NCBI RefSeq assembly: GCF_039526245.1
Contig: NZ_BAAAIV010000011.1
Coordinates: forward strand, 1 to 64,000
Direction of reading: 5' to 3'
Source: Arthrobacter_H rhombi
GTDB taxonomy: Bacteria > Actinomycetota > Actinomycetes > Actinomycetales > Micrococcaceae
DNA length: 64,000 bases
Shown piece by piece: positions 53,203-62,701 of the stretch. The notes under the pieces are model-generated. The model was not told the origin of the DNA, did no database searches, and worked only from the letters and a program-made list of their open reading frames with translations. Positions within the stretch are counted from its first letter, which is position 1. Every line of letters begins with the position of its first letter. The translations under genes were made by a program, and so were the position numbers.

Positions 53203-54189
53203 ATGACTAAGCGTCAAGCCCTGGGCCGCCACCGCGCCATGCCCGTCCGCACCAACCCGTTGGGGTCCATCTCCAAGGCAGTGTCCTCCAACGCCGGCTC
53301 CGTCGGCCGCCAGGCTGCAGTCATTGCCGCCGCGTCCGGCCTCGTGCTGACCCTCGGCGTTCCGGCCCAGGCCACCACGGCAGCCCGCGCCGCCGACAAG
53401 GCCCCCGTCACCGACATCCAGCGTGCGTCCGTGGCCACCCCGGCTTCCGTGACCGTGCCGGCCACCAAGAAGGCGGCCGACTCGATCAGGATCGCTGTCG
53501 CCCCGATCAAGTCGACCGACGGCTCTGCCCACCGCGCAGCAGTGGCCGAGGCCAAGGCCAAGGACAAGGCCGAGCGTGAAGCCGCTGCAGAGCGTCGCCA
53601 GGCTGCCCAGGACGCTGCCGCCGAGCGCGAAGCCGCTCAGGAAGCCGCCTCCAACCGCCAGGAAGCCGCTGCCCCGCAGGCCTCCACCTCGCGTAGCACC
53701 TCGAACTCCGCTTCGACCTCCAGCACCCCGCAGCGCTCCTCGAGCTCCGCGTCCACCTCCAGCTCGAACGTCACCACCGCATCCGCCGGTACCGTGACCA
53801 AGACGGCCGAGGCAGCCCCCGCAGCAGTCAGCGGCGGCAACTCCAGCATCGCCAGCATGGCCAAGTCCTACCTGGGCACCCCGTACGTCTTCGGCGGCTC
53901 CACCCCGGGCGGCTGGGACTGCTCCGGCTTCGTGCAGTACGTCTACGGCAAGGCCGGCGTGAGCCTGCCGCACAACGCCCGCGCACAGCGTGCCTCCGGC
54001 AAGTTCGTCCGCACCTCCAACCCGCAGCCGGGCGACCTGGTCTTCCAGAGCAACGACTCGCACGTCGGCATCTACATCGGTGGCGGCAAGATGATCGGCG
54101 CGCAGAACCCGAGCGTCGGCACCGTCGTCCGCGACACCACGGGCCCCTACGCGGCCCCGCTGGTCGGCTACTACACGCTGGCCCGCTAA
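53203..54189 (+). CDS. Secreted NlpC/P60 cell-wall hydrolase
   Basis: 328 residues from the ATG at 53203 (GGAGAGGT about 10 bases upstream); a longer frame back to 53101 would run through the riboswitch. The N-terminal signal sequence is about 30-60 (ending GVPAQATTA). An Ala/Glu/Lys-rich helical region and a Ser/Thr linker follow. The C-terminal NlpC/P60 domain has catalytic Cys240 (GGWDCSGFVQYVY) and His287 (SHVGIYIGGG). It cleaves peptidoglycan stem peptides. It is preceded by a c-di-AMP riboswitch and ends at a terminator. Confidence 0.93.
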   Translation: MTKRQALGRHRAMPVRTNPLGSISKAVSSNAGSVGRQAAVIAAASGLVLTLGVPAQATTAARAADKAPVTDIQRASVATPASVTVPATKKAADSIRIAVAPIKSTDGSAHRAAVAEAKAKDKAEREAAAERRQAAQDAAAEREAAQEAASNRQEAAAPQASTSRSTSNSASTSSTPQRSSSSASTSSSNVTTASAGTVTKTAEAAPAAVSGGNSSIASMAKSYLGTPYVFGGSTPGGWDCSGFVQYVYGKAGVSLPHNARAQRASGKFVRTSNPQPGDLVFQSNDSHVGIYIGGGKMIGAQNPSVGTVVRDTTGPYAAPLVGYYTLAR

Positions 54190-54206
54190 GCAACAACACA
54201 TCTAGT

Positions 54207-54246
54207 GGAGTCCTCACCCAGTTGGGTGGGGACTCCCGTGGTTTAA
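54207..54246 (+). terminator. Terminator after the NlpC/P60 gene
   Basis: A 13-bp stem (54207-54219 with 54224-54236, one wobble) with a 4-base loop is followed by GTGGTTTAAAA. The rest of the gap to 54472 holds only the promoter region of the next operon. Confidence 0.85.
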
Positions 54247-54472
54247 AACGCATTCGTGTCGCCGGTGAACGGCTCCGAACCGGTCGCTGAACCGCCGGGG
54301 CACGCGACGTGAACACGAACCCGGGACGCCAAGGACATGGCAACGGGAGCCGCGCCGCACTCCCCAGGGTGGTCCCGCCGGGCTTAGGCTGGTGCCCGAT
54401 GGCCCTTGCACGGCGCCCGGGTCAGACGGCTTGGCTAGGCGGTCCGGGTGCACTCCACGACGAGGAACGCTG

Positions 54473-54970
54473 ATGCGAACCCTGGTACTGAATGCAGGAT
54501 ACGAACCACTGGCGGTGGTGACCTTCCGCCGCGCACTGCTGCTGGTGCTCACGGGGAAGGCCAGCGTCCTGGCCGAGGTGGGCGAGCCGGTGGCCACGCC
54601 ACGAATGGTCTTGGGCCGTCCCTCGGTCATCCTGCTCAATCGCTACGTCAAGGTTCCCTACCGTGAAGCGGTCAACGTGACCCGGCGTGGGGTGCTGCGC
54701 CGCGATGGACGCCGGTGTGGGTACTGCGGCAAGGCGGCAACCACCGTGGACCACATCATGCCGAGGTCGCGGGGTGGAGCCAACAGCTGGGAGAACCTGG
54801 TGGCCTGCTGCCTGGGATGCAACAGCACCAAAGGGGACAAGACGTTGCGTCAACTGGGCTGGACCCTGAGGGTGAGGCCAACGAGCCCGCGGGGTCTACA
54901 GTGGTTCATCACCGAGCTGGAACGTCCCGCTCCCGAATGGACGGATTTCCTGGCAGGAAGGGCAGCATGA
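54473..54970 (+). CDS. HNH endonuclease
   Basis: 165 residues from the ATG at 54473 (GAGGAAC upstream). It opens MRTLVLNAGYEPL, the standard start of actinobacterial HNH proteins. The ββα-metal core reads CGYCGKAATTVDHIMPRSRGGANSWENLVACCLGCNSTKG: a zinc CxxC pair, the catalytic His in DHIMP, and Asn/His of HNH. Single HNH proteins of this kind occur across Micrococcaceae; their biological role is not established. Its stop overlaps mobA (ATGA), which places it in the molybdenum-cofactor operon. Confidence 0.9.
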   Translation: MRTLVLNAGYEPLAVVTFRRALLLVLTGKASVLAEVGEPVATPRMVLGRPSVILLNRYVKVPYREAVNVTRRGVLRRDGRRCGYCGKAATTVDHIMPRSRGGANSWENLVACCLGCNSTKGDKTLRQLGWTLRVRPTSPRGLQWFITELERPAPEWTDFLAGRAA

Positions 54971-55722
54971 ATTTTGACGCCATCGTCGTCGCCGGTGGAC
55001 GGGGCAAGCGCCTCGGGGGAACCGACAAGCCGCTCCTGCACCACGGCGGGGCCACGCTTCTGGACCATGCACTCCGTGCCACCGCGGAGGCGCAACGCAT
55101 TGCCGTGGTGGGCCCCACCGAGTTGAACCCGGTCATCGCCGACTATGCAGCGGAGGCGGATGCCGGCCAGATCATCACGCTGACCCGGGAGTACCCGGCC
55201 TTCGCCGGACCGGCGGCGGCCGTGGCTGCCGGCATGCGCGCGCTCGGTGACGGTGCCGCCGACGAAGTGCCCCCGGCGGGGGAACACGCGCCGCTGACGT
55301 TGATTCTTGCCGCCGACCTCATTGCCCCCGGACCTGTGGCCGCGGCGATCGTGCAGTACGCCGTCGAACACGCCGGCGACGTCACGGACACCACCCCGCA
55401 GACTGCGGTTGGTTCTCCCGGCGCGCCGGGGGAGACGACCATGCCGCTGGCCGAATTCGGCAGGGCCTGGGTACCCGTTGACGAACAGGGCAGACTCCAG
55501 CCCCTGAGCTGTGTCATCGAGACCGCTGCGTTGTTGCGCGCCATCGAAGCCGCCGAAAAACCCGGCGAGGGCCTCGCCAACTCCTCGATGATGCGACTGC
55601 TTGCTAAGGTGCAGATAGTCAGGGTGTCCCTCGACGGCGTGGACTACGCGGACGTCGACACGTGGGAAGACGCCGACAAGGCCGGCATCGCCCGGCCGTC
55701 TGCCCCCGAAGGGGCACCTTAG
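54967..55722 (+). CDS. mobA: Molybdenum cofactor guanylyltransferase (MobA-like)
   Basis: 251 residues from the ATG overlapping the HNH stop. The nucleotidyltransferase signature is IVVAGGRGKRLGGTDKPLL, followed by FAGPAAAVAAGM and ILAADLIAPGP, where the expected metal-binding Asp lies. The C-terminal VDTWEDADKAG is conserved. It attaches GMP to molybdopterin to form the MGD cofactor needed by the FdhF-type enzyme encoded downstream. An insert of about 40 residues (EHAGDVTDTTPQTAVGSPGAPG...) is larger than in compact MobA. Confidence 0.85.
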   Translation: MNFDAIVVAGGRGKRLGGTDKPLLHHGGATLLDHALRATAEAQRIAVVGPTELNPVIADYAAEADAGQIITLTREYPAFAGPAAAVAAGMRALGDGAADEVPPAGEHAPLTLILAADLIAPGPVAAAIVQYAVEHAGDVTDTTPQTAVGSPGAPGETTMPLAEFGRAWVPVDEQGRLQPLSCVIETAALLRAIEAAEKPGEGLANSSMMRLLAKVQIVRVSLDGVDYADVDTWEDADKAGIARPSAPEGAP

Positions 55723-55744
55723 CCAGCCACAACAGGAGGTACGG

Positions 55745-56017
55745 ATGTCCGAAATACCCGAGCTGGACGCGTGGGTGTCCGAACTCCTGGAGGGCCTGGA
55801 GATCGCGGACGCACCCATCGATGTGGACGCCATCCTGGCCATGGCCGGCGTCGCCGCCCACTCGGTCATCCGCCCCGCAGCACCGGTGACGACGTACATC
55901 GCCGGATATGCCGCAGGCCTGGCCGCAGGAGCAGAGATGGCCAGCGAAGCGGCTTCGATGGAGGGGGCCAGCCGCCGGGTCAACCAGCTGCTCGACCGCC
56001 GCGGCTCCGACCAGTAG
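55745..56017 (+). CDS. DUF6457 domain protein
   Basis: 90 residues. It is a helical protein beginning LDAWVSELLEGLEI, with APVTTYIAGYAAGLAAG in the middle, as in DUF6457, and a charged C-terminus. AGGAGGT lies 6 bases before the ATG. It is regularly found between mobA and moeA genes in actinobacteria, so a molybdenum-cofactor role is probable by association only. The stop overlaps the moeA GTG by one base. Confidence 0.85.
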   Translation: MSEIPELDAWVSELLEGLEIADAPIDVDAILAMAGVAAHSVIRPAAPVTTYIAGYAAGLAAGAEMASEAASMEGASRRVNQLLDRRGSDQ

Positions 56018-57234
56018 TGCACGAAGCCGATTGGCAGGGGGCCCGCCGAATCGCCTATGAGGCGGGCCAGGCCCTCACCGCAGGAAAACGCGTCGGCGAG
56101 GACGTCCCGCTGGCCCGCGCCGCAGGACGCGTGCTCGCCCGCGACGTCTCCTCCCTGCACACCATGCCCCATTACGCCTCGTCCGCCATGGACGGCTGGG
56201 CCGTCGCCGGCCCGGGACCCTGGCAGCCCGGTGATCCCACCCCTCCGCACTCCACCTCCGGCAAAGTCCCGGCATCCTTGGCTTCGGGAACTGCCCGTGC
56301 CATCGTCACCGGGGAGACCGTGCCACCGGGCACGACGGCGATCCTGCGCCAGGAGGACTCGGTGCTGGACCCGGACACAGGGCTCCTGACGGCTTCGCGG
56401 ACGCCCCTGCCCGGTGCCGACATCCGCCCGGCAGGACGCGAGGCCTCCGCGGGCGAGCAGCTGCTGGCCGCCGGGACCCGGTTGGTTCCCGGCCAGATCG
56501 CCGTCGCCGCCGTCGGCGGGCACGATACGCTGCCCGTCACCGCGGGACCCAGGATCCGGCTGGTGCTCACCGGCGATGAGGTCGTCACCTCCGGAATACC
56601 CCAGCCGGGCCAGGTCAGGGACACCTTCGGACCCGTCCTGCCCGCCTGCATCGCTGCCCTCGGCGGAGACCTGGTGGATACGGTGCGCATTGGCGATGAC
56701 CGCCGGGCCACCCTCGATGCACTGGACTCCCCGGCGGCCCGGGCAGTGGACGTGCTGGTCAGCACCGGGGGGACCGGTCATTCGCCCGCCGACCACCTGC
56801 GGCCCGCCGCCGAAGAGCTGGGGGCCACGCCGCTGATCGGTTCGGTGGCCATGCGCCCCGGACACCCGGCGATGCTCGCCCGTCTGCCGGATGGACGGCT
56901 GCTGGTCGCGTTGCCCGGGAACCCGCTGGCAGCGATCATGTCCATGGTGACCCTGCTGGAACCGCTGTTGGAAGCGGCCAGCGGGCAGCCGCCGTCGTTC
57001 CCCTCCACCGCCAGCAGTGGCGAGGAGATCCGCGGGGCCGGACACTCCCACCGCCTGCTGCCGGCCCGCTGGGATGACCGGGCCAGGAAGCAGGTGCTGG
57101 TGCCGTCCGAGCACACCGGTTCGGCCATGATGCGCGGACTGGCCACAGCCGACGTGGTGCTGGTGGTCCCGCCCGCGGGAGTTGCCGTCGGTGGTCCGGT
57201 CGGCTACCTTCCACTGCCGTGGTACGGTCGGTGA
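56017..57234 (+). CDS. moeA: Molybdopterin molybdenumtransferase MoeA
   Basis: 405 residues from a GTG that shares a base with the preceding stop (TAGTG). Domain order is normal for MoeA: N-terminal linker with DVSSLHTMPHYASSAMDGWAV, domain with IVTGETVPPGTTAIL, the MPT-binding MogA-like domain (LVLTGDEVV; VLVSTGGTGHSPADHL; MRPGHPAMLARL; LVALPGNPLAAIM) and the C-terminal barrel. It inserts molybdate into adenylylated molybdopterin. The TGGTGH loop differs slightly from the usual TGGVS. Confidence 0.92.
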   Translation: MHEADWQGARRIAYEAGQALTAGKRVGEDVPLARAAGRVLARDVSSLHTMPHYASSAMDGWAVAGPGPWQPGDPTPPHSTSGKVPASLASGTARAIVTGETVPPGTTAILRQEDSVLDPDTGLLTASRTPLPGADIRPAGREASAGEQLLAAGTRLVPGQIAVAAVGGHDTLPVTAGPRIRLVLTGDEVVTSGIPQPGQVRDTFGPVLPACIAALGGDLVDTVRIGDDRRATLDALDSPAARAVDVLVSTGGTGHSPADHLRPAAEELGATPLIGSVAMRPGHPAMLARLPDGRLLVALPGNPLAAIMSMVTLLEPLLEAASGQPPSFPSTASSGEEIRGAGHSHRLLPARWDDRARKQVLVPSEHTGSAMMRGLATADVVLVVPPAGVAVGGPVGYLPLPWYGR

Positions 57235-57295
57235 AATGTCCGGGCCCGGCGCTGTTGCCGCGCCCGCGAGGCAGCGGAGTGAAGGAGGCCCACGG

Positions 57296-58201
57296 GTGGG
57301 CAGATTGACCCAACGGCGCCGCATCGTGCGGTACTCGGTGGACGGCGGCCCGCGTGTCCGCGAAGAAACGATGGCCGCCGAGGAACCCCTGGAAATCCGC
57401 ATGGGTGGACGCGTCTTCAGCGTCACCATGCGCACCCCGGGAGACGACTTCGACCTCGTCGCCGGATTCCTGGTCAGTGAGGGCATCATCGCGGGTGCCG
57501 ACGACTTGCCCAGCCTGCGTTTCTGCGCCGGCGAGGACGAAGACGGGCGCCAGACCTTCAACGTCGTCGAGGCCCAACTGGGTCCCGGTGCCATCATCCC
57601 GGATCCGTCGCTGGACCGGCACGTCTACACGTCCTCCTCCTGTGGGATCTGCGGGACCGCCTCCATCGATGCGGTCTCCAAGACCAGCCGCTTCTCCCTG
57701 GACCCGGAGTCCGGGTCCCTTGCCGTGCACACGCTGCTGGGGCTCTCCGACACACTGCGCGAACACCAGGTCCTGTTCGGCAAGACCGGTGGCGTCCATG
57801 CGGCCGGGCTGTTCGACACGGATGGCAACCTGCTGTGCCTGCGCGAGGACGTCGGCCGGCACAACGCGGTCGACAAGGTCGTCGGCTGGGCCCTGCGCGA
57901 GGGGAAGCTGCCACTCGGCGAGACGATCCTGCAGGTTTCCGGCCGGGCCTCCTTCGAGCTGGTGCAGAAGGCCTACCTGGCCGGGATCCCCGTCCTCAGC
58001 GCCGTCTCGGCGCCCTCCTCACTGGCCGTGGACCTGGCCGACCAGGCAGGACTGACCCTTGCGGCCTTCGCCCGCGGCTCCAGCGTCAACATCTACACCC
58101 ACCCGGACCGGATCGATACCGCTCCGGCACCCACCCAACAGCAGGACGCGCATGAAGCGTCGTCCGGCCCCCGGCAACAGGAAGCAGGACGGACGCAGTG
58201 A
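57296..58201 (+). CDS. fdhD: Formate dehydrogenase sulfurtransferase FdhD
   Basis: 301 residues from the GTG at 57296 with AAGGAGG 6 bases upstream. Motifs: EEPLEIRMGG, TPGDDFDLVAGFLVSEGII, the sulfur-carrying pair Cys116 and Cys119 in SSSCGICG, the KTGGVHAAGLF loop, EDVGRHNAVDKVVG and SGRASFELVQKAYLAGIP. FdhD passes sulfur from a cysteine desulfurase to the Mo-bisMGD cofactor of formate dehydrogenase. It overlaps the next gene by GTGA, so enzyme and maturation factor are co-translated. Confidence 0.94.
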   Translation: MGRLTQRRRIVRYSVDGGPRVREETMAAEEPLEIRMGGRVFSVTMRTPGDDFDLVAGFLVSEGIIAGADDLPSLRFCAGEDEDGRQTFNVVEAQLGPGAIIPDPSLDRHVYTSSSCGICGTASIDAVSKTSRFSLDPESGSLAVHTLLGLSDTLREHQVLFGKTGGVHAAGLFDTDGNLLCLREDVGRHNAVDKVVGWALREGKLPLGETILQVSGRASFELVQKAYLAGIPVLSAVSAPSSLAVDLADQAGLTLAAFARGSSVNIYTHPDRIDTAPAPTQQQDAHEASSGPRQQEAGRTQ

Positions 58202-60552
58202 AGCGCTCGGCACCCGAACAGGACATCAACGAAGACGCACTGGTAGTCGGTGCCCCGAAGACCACGGCAGCCGGCGTCAAGGCGGTCATGGTCGCCCTCG
58301 AACGTGGTTATGAGCAGGCAGGTGTCAGCCGGACCGTGCGCTCCATGTTGCGCGTGAACCAGCGCGGCGGCATCGATTGCCCCGGTTGCGCCTGGCCCGA
58401 ATCGATCACCGGCGCCCGCAAACCTGCCGAATTCTGCGAGAACGGTGCCAAGGCCCTGGCCGAGGAAAACACCACGCGCACCGCCGACGCCGCCTGGTGG
58501 GCAGCGCACCCCATCTCCGAACTGGCGGAAAAGACCGAATACTGGCTGGGCAACCAGGGCCGCATCACCGAACCGATGATGATCCACGAGGGGGAGACCC
58601 ACTACCGGCCGGTCTCCTGGTCGCGGGCGTTCGCCACCATCGGCGAGCACATCAACGCCACCACCCCTGACCGTTGCGTGTTCTACACCTCGGGGCGCAC
58701 GGCCAACGAGACGGCCTTCATGTACCAGTTGTTCGCCCGCAGTGTCGGGACCAACAACCTGCCGGACTGCTCCAACATGTGCCACGAATCCTCCGGCACG
58801 GCGCTCAGCCCGACCATCGGCATCGGCAAGGGAACGGTGTCCCTGGAGGACTTCGAGCACGCCGAACTGATCTTCGTCGTCGGGCAGAACCCGGGGACAA
58901 ACCACCCGCGGATGCTCTCGGCGCTGGCCGACGCCCGCAAGCGGGGTGCCACCGTTGTGGCAGTGAACCCGCTGCCCGAGGCGGGGCTGCTGAACTTCCG
59001 CGACCCGCAGACCGTCGCCGGTGTGGTCGGGGACGGCACCCGGATTGCCGACGAGTTCCTGCAGATCAAGGTGGGCGGTGACCTGGCCCTGTTCCAGGCG
59101 TTCGGGCACCTGCTGCTGGAGCAGGAGGCCCGGGAGCCGGGGACCGTCGTGGACCACGACTTCATCGCCGCGCAGACCAATGGGATCGACGCCTACGCCG
59201 CGGCCCGGGCCGGGATCGACTGGGACGCCACCGAGGAGGCCACCGGGCTGACCCGCGACGAGATCACCTCGATCGCCGGGATGCTGGCCAAGTCCAAGGG
59301 CACGATCATCTGCTGGGCGCTGGGACTGACCCAACAGCCCCACTCGGTGGACACGCTCAAGGAACTCATCAACGTCCTGCTGCTGCAAGGCAACTTCGGC
59401 AAGCCCGGCGCCGGGGCCTGCCCGGTCCGCGGCCACTCCAACGTCCAAGGTGACCGGACCATGGGCGTCTGGGAGAAGCCGAAGGAGGACTGGCTGGCAG
59501 CCCTGGACGCCGAGTTCTCCATCAGCAGCCCGCGCGAGCACGGCTACGACTCGACCGACACCGTCGAGGCCTTTGAGAAGGACGACGTTGATGTCTTCGT
59601 CTCGATGGGCGGGAATTTCTCGCTGGCCTGCTCCGATACCGAGGCATTGGAAGCCGGGATGCGCCGTGCCGGGCTCACCGTGCACATCTCGACCAAACCC
59701 AACCGCTCCCATGTGGTGCACGGGCGGACCTCGCTGATCCTTCCCACCCTGGGGCGCACCGACCGGGACGACAAGCACCCCGGCGGCCCGCAGTTCCTCA
59801 CGGTCGAGGACTCGATGTCGGTCGTGCACACCACGCAGGGCCGGCTGGCCCCGATGTCCCCCCATATGCTCGCCGAACCGGTGATCGTCGCCCGCATGGC
59901 CGCGGCGACCTTTGGCGAGGGCCACGCAGTTGGCTGGCGGGCCATGGCCGAGGACTACGACGTCATCCGCGACCACATTGCCGCCGTCTGCCCCGGCTTC
60001 GAGGACTTCAACCGCAGGGTGCGCACCCGCAACGGCTTCGTGCTGCCCAACCCGCCGCGGGACACCCGGACCTTCGCCACCGACATCGGCAAGGCCCGGT
60101 TCACGGTCAGTCCGCTCGAGTACCTGAAGGCGCCCGCCGGACACCTGATCCTGCAGACCATGCGCAGCCACGACCAGTACAACACCACGTTCTACGGGCT
60201 GGACGACCGGTACCGGGGGATCTCCAACGGCCGCCGGGTCATCCTGGTCCACCCCGAGGACCTGACCGAGCTGGGCTATGCAGACCGCGACCTGGTGGAT
60301 GTCATCTCCACCTTCGGGGGATCCGAACGCCGGGCCAACCGCTTCCGGCTGGTGTCCTACCCGACGGCGCGCGGCTGCGCCGCCGCCTACTTCCCGGAGG
60401 CCAACGCCCTGGTGCACCGCGGGCTGGTCGCCCGTGAATCGAACACCCCGGGCTACAAGGCGATGACGGTCAGCTTCGTGCCGCACACCGGGGAACCCAA
60501 CAGGGTCTTCGACGAGCGCGAACGCCCCGCCAGCGCGGTACCTGCCCGGTAG
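58198..60552 (+). CDS. FdhF/YdeP-family molybdopterin oxidoreductase
   Basis: 784 residues from a GTG overlapping the fdhD stop. N-terminal Cys61, Cys64 (CPGCAWPE) and Cys80 (FCENGAKAL) are the family's usual cysteines and may hold an iron-sulfur centre. The catalytic region DCSNMCHESSGTAL aligns with the FdhF selenocysteine motif, with Cys195 as the likely Mo ligand. Further motifs are GQNPGTNHPRML, WALGLTQQPHSVD and the C-terminal Molydop_binding domain (LILQTMRSHDQYNTTFYG). YdeP-like proteins resemble formate dehydrogenases, but their true substrate is not established. Confidence 0.92.
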   Translation: MKRSAPEQDINEDALVVGAPKTTAAGVKAVMVALERGYEQAGVSRTVRSMLRVNQRGGIDCPGCAWPESITGARKPAEFCENGAKALAEENTTRTADAAWWAAHPISELAEKTEYWLGNQGRITEPMMIHEGETHYRPVSWSRAFATIGEHINATTPDRCVFYTSGRTANETAFMYQLFARSVGTNNLPDCSNMCHESSGTALSPTIGIGKGTVSLEDFEHAELIFVVGQNPGTNHPRMLSALADARKRGATVVAVNPLPEAGLLNFRDPQTVAGVVGDGTRIADEFLQIKVGGDLALFQAFGHLLLEQEAREPGTVVDHDFIAAQTNGIDAYAAARAGIDWDATEEATGLTRDEITSIAGMLAKSKGTIICWALGLTQQPHSVDTLKELINVLLLQGNFGKPGAGACPVRGHSNVQGDRTMGVWEKPKEDWLAALDAEFSISSPREHGYDSTDTVEAFEKDDVDVFVSMGGNFSLACSDTEALEAGMRRAGLTVHISTKPNRSHVVHGRTSLILPTLGRTDRDDKHPGGPQFLTVEDSMSVVHTTQGRLAPMSPHMLAEPVIVARMAAATFGEGHAVGWRAMAEDYDVIRDHIAAVCPGFEDFNRRVRTRNGFVLPNPPRDTRTFATDIGKARFTVSPLEYLKAPAGHLILQTMRSHDQYNTTFYGLDDRYRGISNGRRVILVHPEDLTELGYADRDLVDVISTFGGSERRANRFRLVSYPTARGCAAAYFPEANALVHRGLVARESNTPGYKAMTVSFVPHTGEPNRVFDERERPASAVPAR

Positions 60553-60631
60553 CCGGGCGGCGCGTCCGCGCGGGTAGCATGGTCCCCGGCCCCTTCCCGG
60601 GTCGGATCGGACCAAACGAAGGAACGCCGCC

Positions 60632-62518
60632 GTGAGCATGGACCAAGCCGCCTGGAGCTCCCTGTGGAGGATGTCGTCTGGCCATTCCGGCCGGCAGTTC
60701 GCCCCCGGCACCGTCCGCCGCGTCATCGGGTTCGCCCGTGGCTACGGTGGGCGCCTGGCCGTCTTCGTGATCCTCTCGGTCATCGCCGCCGTGCTGGCCG
60801 TGGCGACCCCGGTGCTGGCCGGTCGGGTCGTGGACGCGATCGTCGCCGACGGCCCGCTGTCCTTGATTGCGGATCTGGCCCTGCTCATTGCCGCGGTCGC
60901 CGTGGTGGAGGCCGGGGTTTCGCTGTGGAACCGTTGGCTGTCCTCGAGCCTGGGCGAACAGGTGATCTACGACCTGCGCACCGCGGTGTTCGAGCACGTC
61001 CAGAAGATGCCGATCGCCTTTTTCACCCGCACCCGCACGGGTGCGCTGGTCAGCCGGCTGAACAACGACGTCATTGGTGCACAGCAGGCGTTTGCCGGCA
61101 CGCTCTCCGGGGTCGTGAGCAACATCGTGGCCCTGGTGCTCACCGCTGCAGTCATGTTCAGCACCTCCTGGCAGTTGACCCTGCTCGCGGTGGTGATGCT
61201 CCCCATCTTCCTGATCCCCGCACGGCGCATGGGCTCCACGCTGGCCCGGCTGCGCCGCGAAGCCGCGGAATACAACGCCGAGATGGGTTCGCAGATGACC
61301 GAGCGGTTCTCCGCCCCCGGCGCCACCCTGGTCAAGCTCTTTGGCCGCCCCGAGGCCGAGGTCGATGCCTTCGCCGCCCGCGCTGCACGGGTGCGTGATG
61401 TGGGGGTCAAGACCGCGGTCCGCCAATTCACCTTCGTCACCGCCCTGACCCTGGTTGCCGCGCTGGCTCTCGCCCTGGTCTATGGACTGGGCGGCTCCTT
61501 CGCGCTCACCGGCCGGCTCGAGGCCGGCGATGTCGTCACCCTCGCGCTGCTGCTGACCCGCCTCTATGCTCCGTTGACCGCCCTGGCCAATGCCCGCGTC
61601 GAGGTGATGAGCGCCCTGGTGTCCTTCGACCGCGTGTTCGAGATCCTCGATCTCGAACCGCTGCTCGCCGAGAAGCCGGGCGCCCGCGAGGTGCCCGCCG
61701 GCCCGGTCTCCGTCCGCTTCCGCGACGTACGATTCGGGTACCCCAGCGCCGACAAGGTCTCGCTCGCCTCCCTGGAGGAGGTCACCGTGTTGGACACCCG
61801 CGGCGGCGAGGAAGTGCTGCACGGCATCGACTTCGAGGTCCCCGCCGGGCAGACCTACGCCCTGGTGGGCTCCTCCGGAGCGGGCAAGTCGACCATCGCC
61901 CAGCTACTGGCCCGACTCTACGACGTGGACGCCGGAGCCGTGGAACTAGCTGGCCTTGACGTCCGCGATGCCACGTTCGCCTCACTGCGCGAGACGGTGG
62001 GCATGGTCACCCAGGACGGGCACCTCTTCCACGAGACCATTGCCGCCAACTTGCGGCTGGCGGCGCCGGAAGCACCGGACGACGCGCTATGGAATGCCCT
62101 GCGCCGGGCCCGGCTCGAGGACTTGATCCGGTCATTGCCGGACGGGCTGGAAACGATGGTGGGGGAGCGCGGCTATCGGCTCTCCGGTGGGGAGCGCCAA
62201 CGGCTGACCATTGCCCGGCTGCTGCTGGCCGCCCCGCGCGTTGTCCTGTTGGACGAGGCCACCGCCGCGCTGGATTCCACGAGCGAGGCGGCCGTGCAGG
62301 CAGCCCTCGTGGAGGCCCTGTCAGGACGCACCGCGGTGGTGATTGCCCACCGGCTCTCCACCATCCGCACCGCCGACGCGATCCTGGTCATCGAGGCCGG
62401 GCAGGTCATCGAACGCGGCACGCACACCGAACTGCTGGCTCGCGACGGTCGCTATGCGGAGCTCTACCGCACACAGTTCGCTGCAGCGGGGACGCAGGAC
62501 GACGGTACTGCACCGTAA
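60632..62518 (+). CDS. ABC exporter, fused membrane and ATPase domains
   Basis: 628 residues from a GTG (GAAGGA upstream). Six membrane helices occupy about 40-330, with the coupling segment FFTRTRTGALVSRLNND. The ATPase domain has Walker A GSSGAGKST, signature LSGGERQRLTIARLL, Walker B VVLLDEATAALDS and H-loop AHRLSTI. A loop of about 15 residues (SADKVSLASLEEVTVLDTRGG) extends the beta hairpin ahead of Walker A. It is a homodimeric or heterodimeric type-IV exporter of drugs, lipids or peptides. The substrate is unknown and no partner half-transporter is adjacent. Confidence 0.93.
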   Translation: MSMDQAAWSSLWRMSSGHSGRQFAPGTVRRVIGFARGYGGRLAVFVILSVIAAVLAVATPVLAGRVVDAIVADGPLSLIADLALLIAAVAVVEAGVSLWNRWLSSSLGEQVIYDLRTAVFEHVQKMPIAFFTRTRTGALVSRLNNDVIGAQQAFAGTLSGVVSNIVALVLTAAVMFSTSWQLTLLAVVMLPIFLIPARRMGSTLARLRREAAEYNAEMGSQMTERFSAPGATLVKLFGRPEAEVDAFAARAARVRDVGVKTAVRQFTFVTALTLVAALALALVYGLGGSFALTGRLEAGDVVTLALLLTRLYAPLTALANARVEVMSALVSFDRVFEILDLEPLLAEKPGAREVPAGPVSVRFRDVRFGYPSADKVSLASLEEVTVLDTRGGEEVLHGIDFEVPAGQTYALVGSSGAGKSTIAQLLARLYDVDAGAVELAGLDVRDATFASLRETVGMVTQDGHLFHETIAANLRLAAPEAPDDALWNALRRARLEDLIRSLPDGLETMVGERGYRLSGGERQRLTIARLLLAAPRVVLLDEATAALDSTSEAAVQAALVEALSGRTAVVIAHRLSTIRTADAILVIEAGQVIERGTHTELLARDGRYAELYRTQFAAAGTQDDGTAP

Positions 62519-62701
62519 CTTCAGCCACCCGTCCCCGGAGGGCGGGGAAACGCGCGCGGTGCGCTCATTGAACACTGTGACCCAAACGATATGTAGAATC
62601 AAAGACCATGCGCTCACTTGAGACGCAGTGGGGTGCGGCGCGTCGTTGGGGGTGCGCTGACGGACCTCGACTTTCGTGGCCACAAACGATCTGGAGCATA
62701 C

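Noticed and set aside
54850..57597. 915-residue leftward frame
   Set aside because: Antisense to mobA, DUF6457, moeA and part of fdhD; typical of high-GC codon bias and without motifs.
58093..60726. 877-residue leftward frame
   Set aside because: Antisense shadow of the FdhF/YdeP gene.
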